From Panacibacter ginsenosidivorans (GTDB lineage Bacteria > Bacteroidota > Bacteroidia > Chitinophagales > Chitinophagaceae), in the NCBI RefSeq assembly GCF_007971225.1, contig NZ_CP042435.1, positions 5,087,501 to 5,151,500 of the forward strand: a stretch of DNA of 64,000 bases, written 5' to 3'. A program made the translations under genes and the position numbers. Positions 45,037-53,289 of this stretch are shown here, piece by piece (positions within the stretch are counted from its first letter, which is position 1; every line of letters begins with the position of its first letter). The notes below the pieces were generated by a model. The model worked only from the letters and a program-made list of their open reading frames with translations, searched no databases and was not told where the DNA came from.

Positions 45037-46035
45037 ATGCAGTTATCACAAAGAATAGATTTATTGGTTCACCTTGGCGAATATATGCAAAATGGAAATA
45101 ATGAATTTGAATTGGTAAAAGAAAATGCATACCGCGAAAACCCGTGGTTTATTCCCGAATTTATTGATCTGGCAGTAGCAAATATTGCAAATGATTTTTT
45201 GCAGGAAGATAAACTAAAAGCCTGGGTAGATTATTATAATATCCCTGCAGAAAATAAATCTCCTAAAACTGTTGGGATTGTAATGGCAGGCAATATTCCG
45301 TTGGTGGGTTTTCATGATCTGCTGAGTGTATTTATAAGTGGTCATACCGCAGTTATTAAGCCTTCTTCAAAGGACGTTATTTTAATAAAACACCTCATTA
45401 ATAAGATGAATGAATGGGAAGGAAGCATTCACCAATTAATATCACTGGCAGAAACACTGAAAGATTGCGATGCTTATATAGCTACCGGCAGTAATAATTC
45501 CGGCAGGTATTTCGAATATTACTTTGGAAAATATCCTTCTATCATCAGAAAAAATAAAACATCTGTTGCAATACTTGATGGGAGCGAATCACCTGAAGAA
45601 CTTGAATTACTAACCGACGATATGCAATTGTATTTTGGTCTTGGTTGCAGAAACATCACCAAGTTGTATATCCCCAGGAATTATGATTTTGTGCCGTTAT
45701 TAAGTACCATAAAAAAGTACGACAGGTTTATGGAGTTTTACAAGTATAAACACAATTATGATTACCAGTTAGCATTACTTATAATGAATAACAAATTTTA
45801 TATGACGGATGGGTCTCTCCTTCTTACTGAAAATGATTCCTTATTTGCACCGGTAAGCCAGGTTAACTACAGTTTTTTTGAGGATGCCATGGTACTAAAA
45901 AGAAGCCTCAGTAAAATTGCGGATATTCAATGTATAACAGGGCATGGGTTTATCCCTTTTGGCAGGGCACAATTCCCATCATTAACTGATTATGCAGATG
46001 GGAAAGATACTTTGCTTTTTTTGAGCAAACTTTAA
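45037..46035 (+). CDS. LuxC-type acyl-CoA reductase
   Basis: 332 residues. It has the aldehyde-dehydrogenase-like fold of LuxC/acyl-CoA reductases: VGIVMAGNIPLVGFHDLLSVFISGHTAVIKPSSKD, ATGSNNSGRYFEYYFGKYPSIIRKNKTSVAILDG and a catalytic Cys204 in YFGLGCRNITKLYIP. It reduces a fatty acyl-CoA to an aldehyde with NADPH. No luxD/E or wax-ester genes are nearby, so the product may serve lipid or secondary metabolism. The 250-bp gap behind it (46036-46285) is AT-rich, with no feature I can name. Confidence 0.87.
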   Translation: MQLSQRIDLLVHLGEYMQNGNNEFELVKENAYRENPWFIPEFIDLAVANIANDFLQEDKLKAWVDYYNIPAENKSPKTVGIVMAGNIPLVGFHDLLSVFISGHTAVIKPSSKDVILIKHLINKMNEWEGSIHQLISLAETLKDCDAYIATGSNNSGRYFEYYFGKYPSIIRKNKTSVAILDGSESPEELELLTDDMQLYFGLGCRNITKLYIPRNYDFVPLLSTIKKYDRFMEFYKYKHNYDYQLALLIMNNKFYMTDGSLLLTENDSLFAPVSQVNYSFFEDAMVLKRSLSKIADIQCITGHGFIPFGRAQFPSLTDYADGKDTLLFLSKL

Positions 46036-46285
46036 TCTCTTTGAACATACTTTCTTTATTTAATTTTACAGATGGATTTATCAGAGATTGTTTGTAAGCA
46101 TGACATATTTTGTCATCAAACAGAAATTTATCCTTTTAAATAAAAGAAAGAATGACAGAACTACGATAGCTTTCGTCAATTTTATGTTAAAAGGGATAGC
46201 TTAACAACTGACGATTAAACCGCTTTGTTACTTTGTTATCAGAACAGGAATAAAATTTGACACTAAACGATAAAACAAAATCTAA

Positions 46286-47827
46286 ATGACAATGAAACTC
46301 AAAAACATTTTATTGGTAGTTTTTATTAGTGCTACTACCGCTATTTTGAGTGTTTGGGGCTATGCTAAGTTTGCAGATCATAATAGCTCTTCCGGAATAC
46401 AGCAGGACAACGGAAAACTTCCCGTAAACTATGCCGGTTTTTTTGATAAGGATAATGCTCCTGTTGGTCCGGTTGATTTTACCGCAGCTGCAACAGCATC
46501 TACCCCTGCAGTAGTACACATAAAAACACATACAAAAGAAAAGCAGGTTGCCAATAATAACAAACGTAAAAATCCTTTCTCTGACCTTTTTGGCGATGAT
46601 GATCCTTTCTCTGATTTTTTTGGAGGCCCGCGTAACATGGTAATACCTGAACAACGCGCAAGCGGCAGTGGTGTAATTGTTAGCAATGACGGGTACATCG
46701 TTACCAATAACCATGTAGTTGAAGGAGCTGATGAAATTACGGTAACCACAACTAACAGAAAAACATACAAGGGAACAGTAATTGGCACAGACGTTAACAC
46801 AGATCTTGCTGTTATTAAAATAGATGGCGCAGGCAACCTTCCTTATATGGTTTGGGGTAATAGTGATGATGTAAAACTTGGTCAGTGGGTATTAGCTGTT
46901 GGTTATCCATTAAATCTTGATGTTACCGTAACTGCCGGTATTGTGAGTGCCAAATCGCGTTCTATTGGTATAAATAAAGGCGATCGTCCAATAGAATCAT
47001 TCATACAAACAGATGCGGCAGTTAACCCGGGTAATAGCGGCGGGGCTTTGATAAACACAAATGGTGAATTGATCGGTATTAACTCTGCCATTGCTTCACC
47101 AACAGGTTCTTATGCTGGCTATTCTTATGCAATACCTGTAAATATTGTAAAAAAGATAGTTGGAGATCTTATGAAATTTGGTGCTGTACAAAGAGCTTAT
47201 ATCGGTATTTCTTATCCACCAGATGATCTTCCCGAAGAAAAGAAAAAAGAAATGGGTATTAAAGACGGTGAAGGAGTTTTTATAAATGGTGTAGCCGATG
47301 ATGGTGCTGCTAAACAGGCTGGTATTCAGAAGGGTGATTTTATTACAAAGATTAATGGAAGTGCAGTGAACAGTGGCCCTGAATTGCAGGAGCAGGTTGC
47401 CCGTTATAAACCAGGCGATAAAGTAACCATTACTTTCGTAAGAAATGGTAAAGAGAATACAGCTGCAATTACACTTAAAAACAAGGCTGGTAATTATGAG
47501 GCAGTAAAACAAGAATCAGCTCTTGATAATCTTGGTGGTGCTGAGTTGGTAAATCTGGATAAAGCTACTGCTCAGAAAAATGACATAGCTGGCGGTGTAC
47601 TTGTAAAGAAACTGGGCGATGGTATTTTGAAAAATACACGCATGCAGGAAGGTTTTGTAATTACTAGTGTAGACGGACAGGAAGTAAAAACTGTTGAGGA
47701 CTTAAAAGCAATTTTAAATAATGCACAGGGCGGCACTGTAAGACTCGAAGGTATTTACCCTGGTTATGAAGGCACCTATGGTTATCCACTCAACTTAAGT
47801 AGTTCAGATGGTGGTGCTGATAAGTAA
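46286..47827 (+). CDS. HtrA/DegP-family periplasmic serine protease with two PDZ domains
   Basis: 513 residues. An N-terminal hydrophobic signal/anchor (about 5-27) precedes a trypsin-like domain with His143 (TNNHVVEG), Asp173 (NTDLAVIKI) and Ser251 (NPGNSGGAL). Two PDZ domains follow, the first starting around YIGISYPPDDLPEEKKKEMGIKDGEGVFINGVADDGAAKQAGIQKGDFI and the second around GGVLVKKLGDGILKNTRMQEGFVITSVDGQEV. It degrades or refolds damaged envelope proteins. A Phe/Asp-rich loop (FSDLFGDDDPFSDFFGG) before the catalytic His is typical of Bacteroidota members. Monocistronic with a strong terminator. Confidence 0.95.
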   Translation: MTMKLKNILLVVFISATTAILSVWGYAKFADHNSSSGIQQDNGKLPVNYAGFFDKDNAPVGPVDFTAAATASTPAVVHIKTHTKEKQVANNNKRKNPFSDLFGDDDPFSDFFGGPRNMVIPEQRASGSGVIVSNDGYIVTNNHVVEGADEITVTTTNRKTYKGTVIGTDVNTDLAVIKIDGAGNLPYMVWGNSDDVKLGQWVLAVGYPLNLDVTVTAGIVSAKSRSIGINKGDRPIESFIQTDAAVNPGNSGGALINTNGELIGINSAIASPTGSYAGYSYAIPVNIVKKIVGDLMKFGAVQRAYIGISYPPDDLPEEKKKEMGIKDGEGVFINGVADDGAAKQAGIQKGDFITKINGSAVNSGPELQEQVARYKPGDKVTITFVRNGKENTAAITLKNKAGNYEAVKQESALDNLGGAELVNLDKATAQKNDIAGGVLVKKLGDGILKNTRMQEGFVITSVDGQEVKTVEDLKAILNNAQGGTVRLEGIYPGYEGTYGYPLNLSSSDGGADK

Positions 47828-47847
47828 TCTTATATAATTATTAAATT

Positions 47848-47880
47848 AAAAAACCCGTTCATTGATAGAACGGGTTTTTT
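47848..47880. terminator. Bidirectional rho-independent terminator of the HtrA gene
   Basis: AAAAAACCCGTTC / GAACGGGTTTTTT with a seven-base loop, 20 bp past the stop. Confidence 0.9.
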
Positions 47881-47923
47881 ATACTGTTTATGTACTTAGC
47901 TATAGCACTACTATTAAACTTCC

Positions 47924-47943
47924 GTTGCGTCACTCACTTCAAC
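47924..47943 (-). repeat. Hybrid A/B intergenic repeat core
   Basis: GTTGCGTCACTCACTTCAAC: the left half is A-like (GTTGCGTC), the right half B-like (CACTCACTT). The tail TACTATTAAACTTCC is of the A kind. It shows that A and B are variants of one family. It lies in the 454-bp gap 47828-48281 between convergent genes. Confidence 0.85.
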
Positions 47944-47979
47944 TTTCTGAAAAGCATGAGCAATAAAATAATAAAAATA

Positions 47980-48010
47980 AAGTGGCTTTACGGAGCCACT
48001 TTCTTTTCTT
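47980..48010. terminator. Hairpin with T-rich flank in a convergent intergenic region
   Basis: AAGTGGCT / AGCCACTT with a TTACGG loop, followed by TTCTTTTCTTTTG. No gene ends directly before it; it may be a backup terminator. The following 200 bp show nothing else. Confidence 0.5.
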
Positions 48011-48227
48011 TTGTTCCATAGGTTGCTTTCCATTATCCAAATCCAACTTAATTTCTTAACTATGAATTCTTCGGTGTTTTATTTCTTGCGTAAAGATATA
48101 TTCATAATATGCCTTTCAAAAAATGTATCTGAATGAACTGTATCAAAAGAAGATTGAATTGAATATATGTTTACATGAGCCGTTTTAATCTAGGCATATT
48201 TAGTAAATACATTATAGCTTATAAATA

Positions 48228-48263
48228 AAACTGCGAATAGATTTTTAAAAATCTAGTCGCAGA
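48228..48263 (-). terminator. Rho-independent terminator of pgk
   Basis: On the minus strand CTGCGA-CT-AGATTTTT / AAAAATCT-AT-TCGCAG (internal mismatch), followed by TTTTATT, 19 bp past the pgk stop. Confidence 0.8.
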
Positions 48264-48281
48264 ATCTTTTGTACCCACCTG

Positions 48282-49481
48282 TTATTCATTAATAGCTGCA
48301 ATGCCTGGCAATACCTTGCCTTCAAAATATTCAAGCATTGCGCCACCACCGGTGCTTACATAACTTACCTTGTCAGTATAACCAAACTGGTTAACAGCAG
48401 CAACACTATCACCACCGCCTACTAAAGAGAAAGCACCGTTTTGTGTTGATTCAGCTACCGCATCTGCAATTGCTTTGGTGCCAGCCTGGAATTTTTCCAT
48501 TTCAAAAACACCCATTGGTCCGTTCCATAAAATGGTCTTAGAGTTCCTGATCACTTCAGAAAATACACCGCATGCTTTAGGACCAATATCTAAACCCATC
48601 CATCCATCTGGTATTGCATCACTCATGCATGTTTTGGTATTTGCATCTGCCGCAAACTTGTCTGCAATTACAGAATCTTCAGGTAGATGGATGCTTACAT
48701 TTTTTACTATTGCTTTTTTCAGAAGCTCACTTGCTGTATCCAGGCGATCTTCTTCGCATAATGAATTACCAATCTTTCCACCTCTTGCTTTCATAAATGT
48801 GTAAGCCATGCCACCACCGATGATGATATCCGTTGCTCGTTCTAATAAATTTTCAATAATGAGAATCTTATCTGAAACCTTTGCGCCACCAATAATAGCT
48901 GTAAATGGCTTTTCTGATTGGTGCAATACTTTCTCTGCACTGATCACTTCACTTTCCATTAATAAGCCAAACATTTTTTTATCGCCGGGAAAGAATTTTG
49001 CAATTACTGCTGTAGATGCATGTGCACGGTGAGCTGTGCCAAATGCATCATTCACATAAACATCACCAAGCTTTGATAATTTTTCTGCAAATGCTTCATC
49101 ACCTTTTTCTTCCTGTTTATAAAAACGGAGATTTTCCAGCAACAATACTTGTCCTGGTTTTAATGCTGCAGATTTATCTGTAGCCTGCTGACCAATGCAA
49201 TCATCGGCAAATTCAACAGCAACGCCACCTAGTAAATCGCTTAAGTGTGCTACAATATGTTTCAATGAATATTTATCTTCTGGTCCTTCCTTGGGGCGGC
49301 CAAGATGACTCATAAGAATTACGCTGCCGCCATCCCCCAGTATTTTTTTTATAGTGGGTACTGCTGCACGCATCCTGCTGTCATCTGTAATAGCAAAAGT
49401 TTGTTTATCTAAAGGCACATTGAAATCTACGCGGATCAATGCTTTTTCATTTGCAAAATTATGATCAGAGAATTTGCTCAT
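48282..49481 (-). CDS. pgk: Phosphoglycerate kinase
   Basis: 399 residues, normal for PGK. It transfers phosphate between 1,3-bisphosphoglycerate and ADP in glycolysis. Characteristic sequences are the N-terminal [53 protein letters not shown] and the C-terminal nucleotide-binding GGGDSVAAV and [10 protein letters not shown]. It lies downstream of gapA on the same strand, separated by 178 bp that hold a B-type repeat and a long hairpin, so the two glycolytic genes may be transcribed together or apart. Confidence 0.97.
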   Translation of the reverse strand: MSKFSDHNFANEKALIRVDFNVPLDKQTFAITDDSRMRAAVPTIKKILGDGGSVILMSHLGRPKEGPEDKYSLKHIVAHLSDLLGGVAVEFADDCIGQQATDKSAALKPGQVLLLENLRFYKQEEKGDEAFAEKLSKLGDVYVNDAFGTAHRAHASTAVIAKFFPGDKKMFGLLMESEVISAEKVLHQSEKPFTAIIGGAKVSDKILIIENLLERATDIIIGGGMAYTFMKARGGKIGNSLCEEDRLDTASELLKKAIVKNVSIHLPEDSVIADKFAADANTKTCMSDAIPDGWMGLDIGPKACGVFSEVIRNSKTILWNGPMGVFEMEKFQAGTKAIADAVAESTQNGAFSLVGGGDSVAAVNQFGYTDKVSYVSTGGGAMLEYFEGKVLPGIAAINE

Positions 49482-49508
49482 GATTATGATTTATTATTTG
49501 TAAATAAA

Positions 49509-49580
49509 AACCGCAAAGACTTAAAGGCGCAGAGAAATAATAAAATTAAAAACTCTCAGCGTCTCTGCGTCTCCGCGGTT
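49509..49580. repeat. Long imperfect palindrome of 'cgcaaagac...gtctctgcg' type between pgk and gapA
   Basis: AACCGCAAAGACTTAAAGG and GCGCAGAGA on the left pair with TCTCTGCGTCTCCGCGGTT and CTCTCAGCG on the right, around an A/T-rich loop. Similar phrases occur in unrelated bacterial genomes as intergenic hairpins. It lies directly before a B-type repeat, in the position occupied by spacer stem-loops in the composite pairs. Confidence 0.7.
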
Positions 49581-49602
49581 TATGTTGAATAAAGATCTGA
49601 AC

Positions 49603-49622
49603 CTTCAAGTGAGTGACACAAC
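49603..49622 (+). repeat. B-type intergenic repeat core, single
   Basis: CTTCAAGTGAGTGACACAAC with AGGCGATGCC tail. The expected A partner on the left is absent; the pgk start lies there. A perfect GCACAAC-T-GTTGTGC palindrome (49637-49651) follows, 9 bp before the gapA stop, and may aid termination of gapA. Confidence 0.87.
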
Positions 49623-49659
49623 AGGCGATGCCATAAGCACAACTGTTGTGCAACAAAAA

Positions 49660-50673
49660 TTACTTGCTTATTAAACCTGCAAAATAATGTACTGTGCGTA
49701 CTAACTGGCTTACATAGCTCATTTCATTATCGTACCAGCTAACTGTGCGTACTAATTGAACATCGCCAACTATTTGCACACGTGTTTGTGTTGCATCATA
49801 CAAAGAACCATAGGTGATGCCGATAACATCTGTGCTTACAATTTCATCTGTGGTATAACCAAAGCTTTCATTTGCTGCTGCTTTCATTGCTGCATTTACT
49901 TCTTCAACGGTTGTTTTCTTACCAAGAACCGCAGTCAATTCAGTTAAAGAGCCTGTGATAGTTGGAACACGCTGAGCAGAACCATCCAGTTTGCCTTTCA
50001 ATGAAGGCAGTACAAGACCAATTGCTTTTGCAGCCCCGGTGCTGTTTGGTACAATGTTCTGTGCTGCTGCACGTGCACGGCGAAGATCACCTTTGGGATG
50101 CGGCGCATCCTGTGTATTCTGATCGTTTGTGTAAGCGTGAATAGTAGTCATTAAACCATTAACAATACCAAATGTATCTTCAAGCACTTTGGCCATTGGT
50201 GCAAGACAATTGGTAGTGCAGGATGCACAACTGATCACGGTTTCGCTGCCATCAAGAATACTATGGTTTACATTGAATACAATTGTTTTCAGATCTCCTG
50301 TAGCAGGTGCAGAAATAACAACGCGTTTTGCGCCTGCAGTAAGATGTAATTCTGCTTTTGCTTTATCTGTGAAGAAACCTGTACATTCCAAAACAACATC
50401 TACATCATGCTGGCCCCATGGAATTTCAGCAGGATTTTTTTGTGCATATATTTTTACTTCGTTACCCTTTACAATGATTGAATTTTCTGTAGCAGAAACC
50501 TCTTCATTAAAGCGGCCCTGTGCGCTATCATATTTTAAAAGATGTGCTAATACTTTTGGACTAGTAAGATCATTTATCGCAACAACATCAATCCCCTCCA
50601 TGTTAAATATCTGTCTGTATACCAAACGGCCGATTCTTCCGAATCCGTTGATTGCAACTTTTACTGTGCTCAT
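49660..50673 (-). CDS. gapA: Glyceraldehyde-3-phosphate dehydrogenase (type I)
   Basis: 337 residues. NAD-binding [14 protein letters not shown] is at the N-terminus, and the catalytic Cys152 is in [12 protein letters not shown], followed by [13 protein letters not shown] and the C-terminal [20 protein letters not shown]. It oxidises glyceraldehyde-3-phosphate to 1,3-bisphosphoglycerate, the step before pgk, which follows on the same strand. The 265 bp upstream hold a C-type repeat and the tRNA-Glu promoter on the other strand. Confidence 0.97.
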   Translation of the reverse strand: MSTVKVAINGFGRIGRLVYRQIFNMEGIDVVAINDLTSPKVLAHLLKYDSAQGRFNEEVSATENSIIVKGNEVKIYAQKNPAEIPWGQHDVDVVLECTGFFTDKAKAELHLTAGAKRVVISAPATGDLKTIVFNVNHSILDGSETVISCASCTTNCLAPMAKVLEDTFGIVNGLMTTIHAYTNDQNTQDAPHPKGDLRRARAAAQNIVPNSTGAAKAIGLVLPSLKGKLDGSAQRVPTITGSLTELTAVLGKKTTVEEVNAAMKAAANESFGYTTDEIVSTDVIGITYGSLYDATQTRVQIVGDVQLVRTVSWYDNEMSYVSQLVRTVHYFAGLISK

Positions 50674-50779
50674 GTTTTATTGTTTATATTTTATTAAAAG
50701 CGATGCGAATTTACAAGTATTGAAGTGAAAAAACATGATATTTTTTGTTTACAGACGTTAGTACAAGCATTAAGCTTCT

Positions 50780-50799
50780 GTTGCGTCGCATTACGTTCA
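50780..50799 (-). repeat. C-type intergenic repeat core, left of tRNA-Glu
   Basis: GTTGCGTCGCATTACGTTCA followed by TCGTTCTG, with tail ATTAAGCTTCT on the left. With the inverted C-type copy at 51112 it brackets the tRNA-Glu gene. Confidence 0.82.
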
Positions 50800-50884
50800 T
50801 CGTTCTGTAATCCTTATGAGCATTGAGTTGCAGCTCGCATGTTATTTTTGTGATTGATAAAATACTTATAAGGCTTAAAAAAAT

Positions 50885-50915
50885 TTTGCCGAAATAGAAA
50901 ACGCGCCTATTTTTG
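50885..50915 (+). promoter_or_regulatory. Consensus Bacteroidota promoter of tRNA-Glu
   Basis: -33 TTTG at 50885-50888 and -7 TATTTTTG at 50908-50915, separated by 19 bp, a full match to the TTTG-N19-TAnnTTTG pattern, 23 bp before the mature tRNA 5' end. Confidence 0.8.
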
Positions 50916-50938
50916 CACTCCCAAAAAATGAGGGACAT

Positions 50939-51010
50939 GGAGCGTTGGTCAAGGGGTTAAGACACCTCCCTTTCACGGAGGAATCACGGGTTCGATTCCC
51001 GTACGCTCTA
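50939..51010 (+). tRNA. tRNA-Glu (anticodon TTC)
   Basis: 72 nt. The acceptor stem GGAGCGT pairs with ACGCTCT (first pair G-U), discriminator A. The anticodon arm is CTCC-CTTTCAC-GGAG with anticodon TTC. The T-arm is ACGGG-TTCGATT-CCCGT. The 3' CCA is not encoded (next bases CAG). It is a single tRNA with its own promoter. Confidence 0.96.
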
Positions 51011-51111
51011 CAGGAAAAGGTAAAGTTGTAAATCCCAATTGTCTGCAAAGATGGTTGGGATTTCTTATTTTAAATCTTTTGTTCTGGTTTGCTCAATTTA
51101 TCTTTTGCTGA

Positions 51112-51131
51112 TGAAGAGATTGCGACGCAAC
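51112..51131 (+). repeat. C-type intergenic repeat core, right of tRNA-Glu
   Basis: TGAAGAGATTGCGACGCAAC with GAAGCTGCTAC tail; its complement reads GTTGCGTCGCAATCTCTTCA, matching the other C-type copies. It ends about 45 bp from the dnaJ stop codon. Confidence 0.85.
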
Positions 51132-51178
51132 GAAGCTGCTACATGTACTATCGCTGGTATCATAAATAAAAAAACTAT

Positions 51179-52339
51179 TTAACTAAATACTTCCTTCACT
51201 CTGTCAAAAAAACTTTTCTCACTTTTTCCTGGTTGCGGTTTAAAGTTCGGGCTGTTGTTTAATTTATCGAGCATTTCTTTTTCTTCAGTTGTTACATGTT
51301 GTGGTGTCCACACATTTACATGCACCAACTGATCTCCTTTGGAATATCCGTTTACATCAGGAAAGCCTTTGCCTTTTAATCGAAAGATCTTTCCACTCTG
51401 TGTACCTGCCGGTATTTTTATTTTAGCTCTTCCATCAATCGTTGGAACTTCTACCTGTGTGCCAAATGTTGCATCAGGAAAAGAGATGTGCAATTCAAAT
51501 GCTACATTCAATCCATCACGCTGCAATTCTTTATGCGCTTCTTCTTCTATAAGAATAATCAGATCACCTGGTGCACCGCCTCTTTCACCTGCATTACCTT
51601 TTCCACTCATACTTAACTGCATGCCCTCCTGCACACCTGCAGGAATATCAACGGTAACCATTTCTTCACCGTACACACGGCCTTCTCCTTTACAGTTGCC
51701 GCATTTTGCAGTGATGGTTGTTCCTTCTCCGTTACAGGTTGAGCATGTTGTTACTGTTTGCATCTGACCAAGAAAAGTATTAGTTACTTTTCTCACCTGC
51801 CCGCTACCGCCGCAGGTGCTGCAGGTTTGCACACTGCCTTTATCTTTTGCACCGCTGCCACCACACGTATTACAGCCTACATATTTTTTAACCTTGATGG
51901 TTTTTGTTACACCCTTTGCAGCTTCTTCAAAAGTGAGTTTCAATTTCACACGAAGGTTGCTTCCTCTTATCCCTCTGGGCCTTCCACCGCCACCACTTCT
52001 TCGTTGTCCTCCACCAAAGAAGCTGCCGAAAATATCATCGCCAAAAATATCTCCGAATTGGCTAAAAATATCTTCCATATTGCTTGCATGGCCGCCGCCA
52101 AAACCACCTTGCCCTGGTGCAAATGCCTGGTGACCGTAGCGGTCATATTTAGCCCTTTTATCAGCATCGCTTAATACTTCATAGGCTTCCGCTGCTTGTT
52201 TGAATTTTTCTTCAGCTGTTTTGTCTCCGGGGTTGCGGTCAGGGTGATATTGCATAGCCACCTTGCGATAAGCTTTCTTTAACTCTTCGGCAGTAGCTGT
52301 TTTACTGACACCTAAAATCTCGTAATAGTCTTGCTTCAT
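51179..52339 (-). CDS. dnaJ: Chaperone protein DnaJ
   Basis: 386 residues with the complete type I layout: J domain (1-70) with HPD at 32-34, a Gly/Phe-rich linker, four CxxCxGxG zinc repeats ([32 protein letters not shown]) in the middle, and a C-terminal substrate-binding domain. It stimulates the DnaK ATPase and delivers unfolded proteins. It follows grpE by 85 bp on the same strand, so a heat-shock pair; dnaK itself is not in the window. Confidence 0.97.
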   Translation of the reverse strand: MKQDYYEILGVSKTATAEELKKAYRKVAMQYHPDRNPGDKTAEEKFKQAAEAYEVLSDADKRAKYDRYGHQAFAPGQGGFGGGHASNMEDIFSQFGDIFGDDIFGSFFGGGQRRSGGGGRPRGIRGSNLRVKLKLTFEEAAKGVTKTIKVKKYVGCNTCGGSGAKDKGSVQTCSTCGGSGQVRKVTNTFLGQMQTVTTCSTCNGEGTTITAKCGNCKGEGRVYGEEMVTVDIPAGVQEGMQLSMSGKGNAGERGGAPGDLIILIEEEAHKELQRDGLNVAFELHISFPDATFGTQVEVPTIDGRAKIKIPAGTQSGKIFRLKGKGFPDVNGYSKGDQLVHVNVWTPQHVTTEEKEMLDKLNNSPNFKPQPGKSEKSFFDRVKEVFS

Positions 52340-52424
52340 AATGTTTAAATGCGCTAATGTGTCGATGAATTTATGTGGTTATCCGCTTTTTCATTTTCAC
52401 ATCTCCACATTTTAAATTTTCAAA

Positions 52425-52997
52425 TTATTTACCCACAACTACTTTTGCAAAGCGTATGATCTTATCATTAAGGTAATAACCTTTTTGAACTTCATCCACT
52501 ACTTTACCTGATAATGCAGGGGTGGGTGCCGGAATTTCCGTAATGGCTTCATGTTTTTCTACGTCAAACTCAGAACCAATACTTTCCATTGCCTTTACAC
52601 CTTTTGATTGCAGGTTATTGCGCAGCTTGTTAAAAACCAGTTGTATACCTTCTTTTATTAAGGCAACATCTTCTGTTTGCTGCAACTGTTTTTCTGCACG
52701 GTCGCAGTCGTCCAATACATCCAGTAAAGACGTGATAACATCTCTGCCTGCTGTTTGTATCAGCTCTATTCTTTCTTTAGCTGTGCGGCGGCGAAAGTTG
52801 TCAAACTCTGCGTATAGGCGCACATATTTATCTTTTTGTTCCTGTAAATCAGCTTTTAGTTTTTCTAATTCAGACTCATTGCCTACAGGCTCGTTAAGAT
52901 GCGTGGTGCCCGCTGCATTTTCGTCAGCATTAATTGAAAAATCAGCCGTTTCTACAGTATTATCCTGTTCAAAGGTTTGCTTTTGATTGTCTTCCAT
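52425..52997 (-). CDS. grpE: Nucleotide exchange factor GrpE
   Basis: 190 residues. An acidic N-terminal part precedes a long coiled-coil helix (ELEKLKADLQEQKDKYVRLYAEFDNFRRRTAKERIEL), then the beta domain with the GrpE signature, KVVDEVQKGYYLNDKIIRFAKVVVGK. It releases ADP from DnaK as a homodimer. It lies directly upstream of dnaJ. No CIRCE-type operator was seen upstream. The start codon is 10 bp from the divergent RlmI-side spacer. Confidence 0.95.
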   Translation of the reverse strand: MEDNQKQTFEQDNTVETADFSINADENAAGTTHLNEPVGNESELEKLKADLQEQKDKYVRLYAEFDNFRRRTAKERIELIQTAGRDVITSLLDVLDDCDRAEKQLQQTEDVALIKEGIQLVFNKLRNNLQSKGVKAMESIGSEFDVEKHEAITEIPAPTPALSGKVVDEVQKGYYLNDKIIRFAKVVVGK

Positions 52998-53113
52998 ACT
53001 TTAAATATTGTTATTCAATTGGTCAAATTTTTTGCCAAGGATACTTAAGTGGAAATATTGGCAGGCGATAAATGAATTCTGGGGCCGGCTTTTGGGTTTT
53101 TATGGCATCGCCG

Positions 53114-53211
53114 GTTGTGTCACTCACTTGTGCGTTCGGAACTTTAATGAACAATTTCACTGCCTATTGCCTCCTTGCCTTTGTTCATGGATTACAAAAG
53201 TGCGACGCAAC
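53114..53211. repeat. Composite intergenic repeat, head-to-head B(-)/A(+) pair
   Basis: B core on minus at 53114-53133 with GGCATCGCCG tail and GTGCGTTCGGAAC continuation. A core on plus at 53192-53211 with GATGTCCAA tail. The spacer has a nested ATGAACAA / TTGTTCAT stem and a CTATTGCCT phrase also found at 37681. It lies between divergent grpE and the RlmI-like gene, and forms a false N-terminal extension of the latter. Confidence 0.93.
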
Positions 53212-53289
53212 GATGTCCAATTTCTGCACTTTAGTTGGGTTCCTAAATATCAAAATCAAATACTGCAACCCGCCAATTATCTTTGCCAC

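Noticed and set aside
46036-46285. Possible small RNA or promoter in the gap before the HtrA gene
   Set aside because: TAAAATTTG at about 46251 has three bases between TA and TTTG rather than two, and no stable hairpin is seen. Nothing could be supported.
46310-46836. Minus-strand frames opposite the HtrA gene
   Set aside because: Shadows of the coding strand, low-complexity hydrophobic text, no ribosome-binding context.
51758-52174. Plus-strand frames of over 100 codons opposite dnaJ
   Set aside because: They are shadows of the Gly/Cys-rich dnaJ coding sequence and show no domain or start signal.
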